Below are positions 35,820-41,842 of a stretch of 41,842 nucleotides of DNA, one piece after another. The notes below the pieces were generated by a model, which saw only the letters and a list, made by a program, of their open reading frames with translations, searched no databases and was not told the origin of the DNA. A program made the translations under genes and the position numbers. The stretch's first letter is position 1. The number at the start of each line of letters is the position of its first letter. The DNA comes from Planctomycetaceae bacterium (GTDB lineage Bacteria; Planctomycetota; Planctomycetia; Planctomycetales; Planctomycetaceae), in contig JAKFUF010000083.1 in NCBI GenBank assembly GCA_021732845.1, positions 1 through 41,842 on the forward strand, in the 5' to 3' direction.

Positions 35820-35852
35820 AAAAAGGCTCCAGAGGCACTGCCTCTGGAGCCT
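35820..35852 (-). terminator. intrinsic terminator of the molybdenum hydroxylase operon
   Basis: On the minus strand AGGCTCCAGAGGC pairs perfectly with GCCTCTGGAGCCT over a 3-base loop (35824-35852) and is followed by a run of T (35820-35824). It lies 24 bases after the stop of the last operon gene. Confidence 0.88.
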
Positions 35853-35876
35853 AAATATTCCATACCGTGGCCTGCC

Positions 35877-36881
35877 TTATACGTTCAGCATGTCCACGGC
35901 CTTCAAAATCGCCCGCTTCACGGCGGCCCGGGCGATGGAGACTTTGTAGTCGTTCTCCGAGAGCGGTGTGGCGTGAGCCACGGCGGCTTCGGCGGCGGAC
36001 TCGGCCAATTCCACGGTGACCTCGCGGCCCATCAGAACAGTCGCGGCATCCAGCGAGACCCAGGGTGTGGGAGCGACATGCCCCAGCACGACCTGTGCTT
36101 CACGGACGATGCCTGCCGAGACGCCGAGCGTGACCGCTGCCGAGGCGAGCGGCCAGTCGAGGCCCTCCAGTTGCAGGACTTCGTAGGCCGCGCTGAGCTG
36201 TTCGACGGGTGAAGTGGGCTCCACCGCGGGCAGCCACACATGGGTGACGAACTGGCCGGGCTGCAGGACGGTGACGCTCTGCTTGTCGGTCTTGGGGTTC
36301 ACATAGAAATACTCCAGCGGCATCAGTTCCACCTGGTCGGGAGCGGGGCCGACGAGGCGGACCTTGGCTCCCCAGGCGATCAGAGCCGGAGCGAACCGCG
36401 AGGCGCTGACGAACATCGCCGGGCCACGGTTGCCGAAAATGGCGTGGAACTGATTGCGGCCGTCGGCGGCGAGGGACTCGCCGTTTACCGTCCCCAACAG
36501 TCCGTAGCCATTGCGGAAGTACCAGCAGTTCGGCAGGTGGCACAGGTCGCCGCCCACCGTTCCCATCGCCTGAATCTGCATGCTGTGATGCGCGTCGGCG
36601 ATCTGCCGCAGCGAATGGTACGGTGACAGCAGCGGGCTGGCGAGAATCTCGTCCAGCGTCGTGGCCGCGCCGATCAGCAGGCCATCGCTGACCTGCTGGA
36701 TCCCCTTGAGCGAATCAATCCGCTTGATGTCGACCACCCGTTTGGGGGCGATCAAGTCGGACCGCAGCAGGTTGAACAGGTCGGTTCCGCCCGCCAGGAC
36801 GGCGGTCTGGCCGCCGTGCGACTGCAGGAACTCGACCGCTTCGGCCTCGGTGCGGGGCTGGGCATATTCAAAGTTGATCAT
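35877..36881 (-). CDS. molybdenum hydroxylase FAD-binding subunit (PaoB/CoxM-like)
   Basis: 334 residues. The FAD-binding motifs are AGGTDLFN (30-37) and GTVGGDLC (107-114), as in the CoxM/YagS/XdhB family. The C-terminal CO-dehydrogenase flavoprotein domain follows. PaoB-type subunits carry a 4Fe-4S cluster in the segment after GTVGG. Here that segment is CHLPNCWYFRNG (Cys114, Cys119), and no further Cys follow where the cluster ligands would be expected, so the extra cluster may be absent. Its ATG overlaps the stop of the large-subunit gene. It passes electrons from the 2Fe-2S subunit to FAD and then to an acceptor. Confidence 0.93.
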   Translation of the reverse strand: MINFEYAQPRTEAEAVEFLQSHGGQTAVLAGGTDLFNLLRSDLIAPKRVVDIKRIDSLKGIQQVSDGLLIGAATTLDEILASPLLSPYHSLRQIADAHHSMQIQAMGTVGGDLCHLPNCWYFRNGYGLLGTVNGESLAADGRNQFHAIFGNRGPAMFVSASRFAPALIAWGAKVRLVGPAPDQVELMPLEYFYVNPKTDKQSVTVLQPGQFVTHVWLPAVEPTSPVEQLSAAYEVLQLEGLDWPLASAAVTLGVSAGIVREAQVVLGHVAPTPWVSLDAATVLMGREVTVELAESAAEAAVAHATPLSENDYKVSIARAAVKRAILKAVDMLNV

Positions 36882-39052
36882 GCGCGGGCTCCTTTCAGAG
36901 CATCGAGGACTCGTTTGGGGGTCAGCGGGATCACGGGGACACGGACGCCGATGGCGTTCGCCACGGCATTCGACAGGCAGGCACCGGGGGAGATGACCGG
37001 GGGCTCGCCCAGGCCGATCACACCGCGATTGTACTCGCTGTCGGGCTGATACATGATCGCCACCAGTTCGCCGATGTCGCCGATGCGGGGCAGCTTGTAG
37101 TTTTGCAGGTCGGAATTGATGTACCGACCGGTCTTGTTGTCCATGATCCGCTCTTCGCTGAGCGAGTAGGCGATGCCCATCGTCAGCGCGCCGGTCACCT
37201 GGCTGCGGGCGGTCAATTCATCAATGATCAGACCGCAGTCCTGCACACTGACAAACTTGTGAACCCGCACGATGCCGGTTTCGGTGTCGACCGAGACATC
37301 GGCCATCTGCACCCCGCCGACGACGGCGGAGGTCAGCTTGTCGTCCTTGGGACCGGTCCCCTCGACTTCCAAAGGCATTTTGCCAAGGAGCGAGCAGGCT
37401 TCCTTCCACGTACAGACCTTGTCACCGCCATTGAGAATTGAGCCGTCCTTGGCATTCAATCCATCCGTGGATTCGAGTCCGTACTTGACCTGAACCTTGT
37501 CGAAGATCTGCCACAGGGCGGTTTGAGCCGCACGGCGGTGAGCCCCTGACACGCCGCCCACCGTGATGCTGCCGCCCGAGGGGGCCGAGGCGGGATACTT
37601 GCTGGAGCCGAGATTGACCTTCACACCAGTGATCGGCAGGCCGAACGTCTCAGCCAGTACAATGCTGATGACCGTGCGCGTGCCGGTGCCGATGTCCTGC
37701 GAGCCGACGAACGATTCGACCGAACCGTCAGGATGAATCTTGACCGTGCACTTGCAGGCTCCGGCACCGCCGCCCCAGGTGTGGAGCGCCATGCCGAGAC
37801 CGCGTTTCACGGGCCCTTTGGTGTCGCCATGCTTGTGCCACTTGGCCTTCCAGTCGATCTCCTTGGCGGCGATCCGCATCTGGTCGGCATAAACGGCTTC
37901 GCGGCCATTGGTGACAGCCGACAGGTTCTTCAGAAACAGGTCGTAGCTGTCCATCCCCAGTTTGGCCGCCACGTCATCCATGGCGGTCATGGTGAGGGCG
38001 CACAATTGCGGATGCGGCGGTGCCCGCCACGCCTTGTTGGGTCCCGTGTTGCACATCAGGCCGTATTGCTGGCTGATGCGGTTGGGGAAATCGAACACGT
38101 AGGGCAGTTTTGTCACGTCGACGCCGCCACCGGCGATGCCGGCGGTGCCCCAGTGAACGCTGTCCCAGGCGACAATCGTGCCGTCGGCAGCCGCACCGAT
38201 CGAAATCTCGGCAAAACCCGAGGGCCGCGTGCCGGCAACCTTGAGTTCCGTCGCCCGGTCGAGCATCAGGCGGACCGGCTTGCCGGCCTGCTTGGCCATC
38301 TTTGCGGTGGCCAGCCCCCATTCCTCCGCGGCGAACTTCGAACCGAAGCCACCGCCCTCGTAGTCGGCCGTCACGGTGACGTTCGACATCTCGATCTCGA
38401 GCCCTTCGGCAAACTGTGCCGGAGTGGTCGAGACAGCCTGTGTCGACATGTGAATGTCGAGGTCGTCACCCTTCCATTCCGCATGCGTGCCGTGTGGCTC
38501 AAGGCACATGTGACTGATGGTGACGATGCCATACGTCCCCTTGTGGACGACCTTGGCGTCGGCAAACGCCTTCTTCACGCCGGCATCCACATCGTCCTTG
38601 TTCGCCTCGGAGCGGGCATTGCGGCCCAGCTTCTGCAACCGCTTGGCCGCTTCGGCACCCGCCTTGTCCGCTTCGTCGACGAAGTGCTCCAGCACCTCGT
38701 ACTTCACGACCTTTTCCAGAGCCTTGATGGCGTCTTCCGCCTGGTCGGCGCGTTCGGCGGCGACGGCGGCAATCAGTTCACCATCCCACTTGATCTCCGC
38801 GCCAATCTCTTTGAACTGATGCCAGGCCTTCACCCCGGGCATCTTCTCCACAATCGCCAGGTCCAGGGCGGACAGCTTGGCGTGAGCGTGCTTGCAGGTC
38901 AGCAGCCGGGCGATGAGCGTGCCCGGCGTGGCGAAATCGGCGGTGTATTTCGCCTTGCCGCTGCACTTGACCACCCCGTCGATCCGCTGGATGTCCTTCC
39001 CGATCAGGGCATTGTCTTTGCGGGAGCCCCACCCGAATTTGCGTTCAGCCAT
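36878..39052 (-). CDS. molybdenum hydroxylase catalytic subunit (PaoC/YagR-like)
   Basis: 724 residues from the ATG at 39050-39052; longer frames upstream read through the 2Fe-2S gene. The start (LIGKDIQRIDGVVKCSGKAK) matches the aldehyde oxidase/xanthine dehydrogenase a/b-hammerhead domain of YagR. The molybdopterin-binding part follows, with GGGFGSKF, AWRAPPHPQ, GTGTRTVIS, and the catalytic-Glu motif GLGEPPVISPGA near the C-terminus. The cofactor should be a Mo-pterin cytosine dinucleotide. It hydroxylates an aldehyde or N-heterocycle. It is translationally coupled on both sides: 2 bases from the 2Fe-2S stop and a 4-base overlap with the FAD gene. Confidence 0.94.
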   Translation of the reverse strand: MAERKFGWGSRKDNALIGKDIQRIDGVVKCSGKAKYTADFATPGTLIARLLTCKHAHAKLSALDLAIVEKMPGVKAWHQFKEIGAEIKWDGELIAAVAAERADQAEDAIKALEKVVKYEVLEHFVDEADKAGAEAAKRLQKLGRNARSEANKDDVDAGVKKAFADAKVVHKGTYGIVTISHMCLEPHGTHAEWKGDDLDIHMSTQAVSTTPAQFAEGLEIEMSNVTVTADYEGGGFGSKFAAEEWGLATAKMAKQAGKPVRLMLDRATELKVAGTRPSGFAEISIGAAADGTIVAWDSVHWGTAGIAGGGVDVTKLPYVFDFPNRISQQYGLMCNTGPNKAWRAPPHPQLCALTMTAMDDVAAKLGMDSYDLFLKNLSAVTNGREAVYADQMRIAAKEIDWKAKWHKHGDTKGPVKRGLGMALHTWGGGAGACKCTVKIHPDGSVESFVGSQDIGTGTRTVISIVLAETFGLPITGVKVNLGSSKYPASAPSGGSITVGGVSGAHRRAAQTALWQIFDKVQVKYGLESTDGLNAKDGSILNGGDKVCTWKEACSLLGKMPLEVEGTGPKDDKLTSAVVGGVQMADVSVDTETGIVRVHKFVSVQDCGLIIDELTARSQVTGALTMGIAYSLSEERIMDNKTGRYINSDLQNYKLPRIGDIGELVAIMYQPDSEYNRGVIGLGEPPVISPGACLSNAVANAIGVRVPVIPLTPKRVLDALKGARA

Positions 39053-39054
39053 GA

Positions 39055-39726
39055 TTATTTGCCTCCCTTGCAGCATTCGACGGCAGCCTGTTCCACACCC
39101 GCGTACGTCCCACAGCGGCAGAGATTTCCGCCCAACCCCTTGAGAATCTGTTCGAGATTCGCGCCGGGGTTCTTGTCGACGAAGGCCTTCACCGCCACGA
39201 CGAAGCCGGGCGTACAGTAGCCACACTGCGTGGCATCATGCTTGACGAAGGCGTTGATCACCTGGCTGACGCCCTCCATCGCGGCGACGCCCTCGGCCGT
39301 CGTGACCTTCTTGCCGACAGTTTCAATGGCCAGCGTGGCACAGGAGTAGACGGGCTTGCCGTCCACGATCACCGTGCAGGCACCGCAGTTGGTGGCCGCG
39401 CCGCACACATCCTTGCAGCCGGTCAGTTGCAGGTCGTGGTGCAGGGCTTCCTGCAGCGTCACGCGGGGCTCAAGCTGCAGCGTGTGCTCCTTGCCGTTGA
39501 CGGTCAGCTTCACTTCGACCGGTGCGGCCGGCGCGACAGCCTCTACCTTCTTCTTTTCCTGGGCGATCGTCTCTTGAACCTGCGACACCATCGCGGTGGC
39601 GGCAACGGCAGCTCCAGTTCCACGCAGAAAATCGCGGCGGTTGACGCCAGATCCGCTGCGCCCCGAACTTTCGCCAGAACTTTCGCGGGGAAGAGTCTCA
39701 CGGGAATCCGTGGAGGGGTCTCGCAT
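39055..39726 (-). CDS. molybdenum hydroxylase 2Fe-2S subunit with Tat signal (PaoA-like)
   Basis: 223 residues. A long N-region is followed by a Tat motif, NRRDFLRGTGAAVAATAMV (29-47), so the assembled complex is probably carried to the periplasm on this subunit, as in E. coli PaoABC. The ferredoxin-type cluster residues are Cys108, Cys114, Cys117 and Cys129 (VCGAATNCGACTV). The spacing between the first two is five residues rather than the usual four, and an additional Cys104 could substitute. The second cluster uses Cys168 and Cys171 (QCGYCTPG) with Cys203 and Cys205 (NLCRCGTY). AAGGAG lies about ten bases before the ATG. Confidence 0.94.
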   Translation of the reverse strand: MRDPSTDSRETLPRESSGESSGRSGSGVNRRDFLRGTGAAVAATAMVSQVQETIAQEKKKVEAVAPAAPVEVKLTVNGKEHTLQLEPRVTLQEALHHDLQLTGCKDVCGAATNCGACTVIVDGKPVYSCATLAIETVGKKVTTAEGVAAMEGVSQVINAFVKHDATQCGYCTPGFVVAVKAFVDKNPGANLEQILKGLGGNLCRCGTYAGVEQAAVECCKGGK

Positions 39727-40160
39727 GGCCAGTTGTCTCCTTCAAAGGGGCAATCAGAGGCGTCCCAGACTGGGAGTCGGCATTGTACCGCGTGAATTCG
39801 TGGCCACAACCGAAGCGAAATCATGCGGATGTGATGACCGTATCGTGGTGGTCGATGACATGATCATGCCTCTCCGGTCGGCAACCGTGGAGAGGCGAGC
39901 CCTTGCGATGTCGCGCGGCAGAGTGCAACATGAGTGCCGTGTACAGTGCTGATTCTCGGGCTGATTGAAGGCACCCTCGGGGTCGTGCTCAATCTCACTT
40001 CTGCCGAAGGACCGGAAGTGACGTCCCGCGCCGAGCGCAAGAAAAAGCTAACGCGAAGGATTCGCCGGCCGCGCACCAGCCAGCAGCACGACGATAATTC
40101 AGTCGACGAATAGCCGGCCTGTCGACTTCGGGCAGTCGCTTCTCTTCGTGGAGGATCAAC
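39727..40160. other. gap upstream of the molybdenum hydroxylase operon
   Basis: No gene is visible in 434 bases. A hairpin pairs GCCTCTCC (39868-39875) with GGAGAGGC (39889-39896), with inner GGT/ACC pairs and no T-tract. The promoters of the leftward operon and of the rightward hydrolase gene should both lie here, but I could not fix hexamers. GGAGGA (40150-40155) is the ribosome binding site of the next gene. Confidence 0.45.
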
Positions 40161-41030
40161 ATGAGCCGCGCTGCCATGGCAGGAGACATCGCCGGATCCA
40201 GGTTTGAGCGGTCGCTGTGGGAGGGTGGCACGCTCGAGGAGGCCCGTTGCGTGGGATTTGATGTGGCTGAGCCACGGTTCGACTGCCGGGGTGAAACGGC
40301 GACGAAGTTTGAGCTGTTTCATTCGAGCTGCCTTCCCACGGATGACACCATTCTGACCATCGCGGTGATGGAGTGGCTGCTGCATGGGGGCGACCCGCGG
40401 GTCTCTCTGAGAACCCATTTTCGCCACTCGCCACAGCCCGAGCTGTTCGGCAAGTTCTTCCGCGTCTGGGCAAAGACCGACAACGACGCCCCCTGTGGCA
40501 GCGTGGGCAACGGCGCGGCGATGCGGGCCGCACCCATCGGCCACGCCGCCGAGAACGCCGAACAAGCCCTGTCGCTTGCCCGCCAAAATGCCCTCGCCAC
40601 GCACGCCACTCCAGACGCCATCGCCGGTGCCGAGGCCATGGCCCTCGGAGTCTTTCTGGCCCGCACCGGGAAGCCACGCGAGGCGATCGCACAAGAAATT
40701 CAAACCCGGTTTGGGTATGACCTCAGCAAATCTGTGGATGCCTGGCGTCTTGGCTACACTTTCACCAGCGCGTGCGACCAAACAGTCCCCATCGCCTTCC
40801 GGGCCTTCCTGCAGACGGAGAGCCACGAAGCAGCCATTCGGGCTGCTGTCTCCGTCGGCGGCGACTCTGACACCATTGCCTGCATGGCTGCCGGATTGGC
40901 CGGGGCGTACTGGGGAATTCCGCGGCAGGTGGCTGAAGACGTGGCTCGCAAGGTTGGGACGGAGCAATTGGAGATCATGACCGCGTTTGAACGCCGGTTT
41001 CCCACTGCGCTCGTGTACTCGGACACTTAA
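40161..41030 (+). CDS. ADP-ribosylglycohydrolase family protein
   Basis: 289 residues from the ATG at 40161, with GGAGGA (40150-40155) six bases ahead. It is an all-helical DraG/ARH-type hydrolase that removes ADP-ribose from proteins or small molecules. The metal-site motifs are AGDIAGS, LPTDDTILTIA and GGDSDTIACMAAGLAGA; the last holds the Asp-x-Asp-Thr that binds two Mg. The conserved GNGAAMRAAPIG and HATPDAIAGAEA are also present. The N-terminus is compact (starts at the GDI strand), as in bacterial ARH proteins of about 250-300 residues. No ADP-ribosyltransferase gene lies nearby, so the target is unknown. Confidence 0.93.
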   Translation: MSRAAMAGDIAGSRFERSLWEGGTLEEARCVGFDVAEPRFDCRGETATKFELFHSSCLPTDDTILTIAVMEWLLHGGDPRVSLRTHFRHSPQPELFGKFFRVWAKTDNDAPCGSVGNGAAMRAAPIGHAAENAEQALSLARQNALATHATPDAIAGAEAMALGVFLARTGKPREAIAQEIQTRFGYDLSKSVDAWRLGYTFTSACDQTVPIAFRAFLQTESHEAAIRAAVSVGGDSDTIACMAAGLAGAYWGIPRQVAEDVARKVGTEQLEIMTAFERRFPTALVYSDT

Positions 41031-41112
41031 GCCAGCGAGCGCCGCGGTTTCTGTTTCTGCGATGACGCTGCGATTTTTTCAGCGTTTTGATGAGATCTGG
41101 GCAAGCGAAGCC

Positions 41113-41306
41113 GTAGAATTGCCTTCCTAGGCCGCTTGGTGGGCGGTTGACTTTCGCTCGCCGAGGAATCCCACCTGGGCATCACATTCATGGTGCGGGT
41201 TTTAAGCTCCCCGATTGCTCTTGCTGGATCGAGACGGCGTTTGCCATATCGATTTGTGCAGGGAAGGTCGACTGTCCATCGGGACGGCCTCGGAAGGCCA
41301 TCCTAC
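41113..41306. repeat. MITE-like element with GTAG...CTAC ends, copy near the edge gene
   Basis: A 194-base element. The left end GTAGAATTGCCTTCCTAGG and right end CCTCGGAAGGCCATCCTAC are imperfect inverted repeats. Read on the minus strand it starts GTAGGATGGCCTTCCGAGG then CCGTCCCGATG and ends with CGGCCTAGGAAGG, the same ends as 26600-26729 but with a longer and different middle. It begins 10 bases after the stop of the minus-strand edge gene. Confidence 0.72.
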
Positions 41307-41316
41307 ATGACAAAAA

Positions 41317-41841
41317 TCACAGCCTCTCCGCAATAGGGGGCGCACCCTTCAACACCGCGCTGTCAGCCAGGGCGGCGGGAGCGGGACCATCCCGGTTCGC
41401 CTCGCTGGTCTCAATAGGGGGCGCAGTGGGTTCCGCCTCGATGTGGGGTACTGCGGGCAGCACGTTGTGCTTCTTCGGCATTTTGACTGGCTCTCTGGAC
41501 GCCTCGTCTTCCAAGTGATCGAAGTCGTCGGTTGCAGCCTGCTGATGTTTGTGGTGCAACAATAATTCCGGCGATCCTGGCTGCGCCAACTCCAAGATGC
41601 GGGGCGCGGTCGGCAAACCGGGTTCCCGGCTTCTTGGGGAACACACCTCCGGTTCATCCACCGTTTCGCGAGTGGACACAACATAAATGGCATCGGGCCT
41701 CTTCAGGGTCATCACCACCCGTTCTGATTGCACGACGGAGGGCGCGGTGGCTGCGGAAACACCGCTCGGGGGCGATGTAGGTGCCGCCTTCGCGACAGGG
41801 GGCGCAGGCGGCAGTTCGAGTCGCCCCGACAGCAGCCCGTA
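41317..41841 (-). CDS. Ala/Pro-rich C-terminal part of an unidentified protein, 5' end outside window
   Basis: The minus-strand frame is open from the right edge to TGA at 41317-41319, about 174 residues; the start lies outside the window. The visible part reads YGLLSGRLELPPAPPVAKA, then a low-complexity region rich in Ala, Pro, Ser and Glu with recurring APP(I/V) units (TAPPIETSE, GAPPIAERL at the end). The middle stretch LLLHHKHQQAATDDFDHLE is more protein-like. Tail composition and the GTAG-type element right behind the stop resemble the HTH gene at 25371, so it may be a paralogue whose conserved N-terminal half is cut off. That relation is inference; no domain is visible here. Confidence 0.55.
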   Translation of the reverse strand, partial: YGLLSGRLELPPAPPVAKAAPTSPPSGVSAATAPSVVQSERVVMTLKRPDAIYVVSTRETVDEPEVCSPRSREPGLPTAPRILELAQPGSPELLLHHKHQQAATDDFDHLEDEASREPVKMPKKHNVLPAVPHIEAEPTAPPIETSEANRDGPAPAALADSAVLKGAPPIAERL

Positions 41842-41842
41842 A

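Noticed and set aside
37733-39220. A 495-codon open frame on the plus strand.
   Set aside because: It is antisense to the molybdenum hydroxylase large subunit and 2Fe-2S gene; the translation has no recognisable domain.

Overview
The window looks like a chromosomal segment of a planctomycete (Planctomycetota, probably order Planctomycetales; genus not resolvable). The evidence is the gene content: a Tat-exported DUF1501 protein, a DUF1559 prepilin-like protein, a DUF1570 metallopeptidase-like protein, a BatA/VWA membrane protein, a PQQ-like beta-propeller, a BNR sialidase lipoprotein and a POTRA-repeat protein. Other supporting traits are high GC, weak Shine-Dalgarno use, and many GC-rich palindromic interspersed repeats of the sort common in that phylum. 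No rRNA, CRISPR array, prophage or intact insertion sequence was seen.

Layout. Positions 1-5200 hold DUF1501, a BatA/VWA protein, a tandem pair of palindromic elements and pgpA. Positions 5200-9300 hold an IS4-type transposase remnant, then a GntR/YtrA-type regulator with a clear promoter and overlapping operator. An ABC ATPase and its membrane partner follow, separated by a block of palindromic repeats. Positions 9300-14100 (minus strand) hold a DUF1559 pseudopilin, a TIM-barrel sugar-phosphate isomerase and a large POTRA-domain protein. Positions 14400-20640 (plus) hold a DUF485 protein with an SSS-family symporter carrying a large insert, a zinc-ribbon membrane gene split by an in-frame stop, a membrane/VOC fusion, and an esterase-like protein whose nucleophile serine is replaced by glycine.

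Positions 20800-24050 (minus) hold mnmA and an ABC-2 exporter pair. Positions 24050-25370 are a non-coding repeat cluster with five identical palindromes in alternating orientation. It leads into a 410-residue HTH protein with its own promoter and a low-complexity tail. That gene's stop codon lies inside the first of two MITE-like elements. A related element sits just behind a second A/P-rich-tailed gene that runs off the right edge.

Positions 27060-31110 hold a PQQ-like propeller and an abutting divergent UvrA paralogue, then a convergent cold-shock gene with a shared hairpin. Positions 31390-34730 hold the sialidase, the DUF1570 protein and a GDP-mannose 4,6-dehydratase-like gene. Positions 34870-35030 are a complete tRNA-Asp unit with promoter and terminator. 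A frameshifted small secreted-protein gene follows. Positions 35820-39730 (minus) are a three-gene operon for a periplasmic molybdenum hydroxylase resembling E. coli PaoABC/YagTSR, ended by an intrinsic terminator. An ADP-ribosylglycohydrolase-family gene and the partial edge gene close the window.

The part most open to new biology is the HTH-protein/repeat association at 24420-26850 and 41110-41842. It rests on direct sequence matches between the repeats, but any function is inference.
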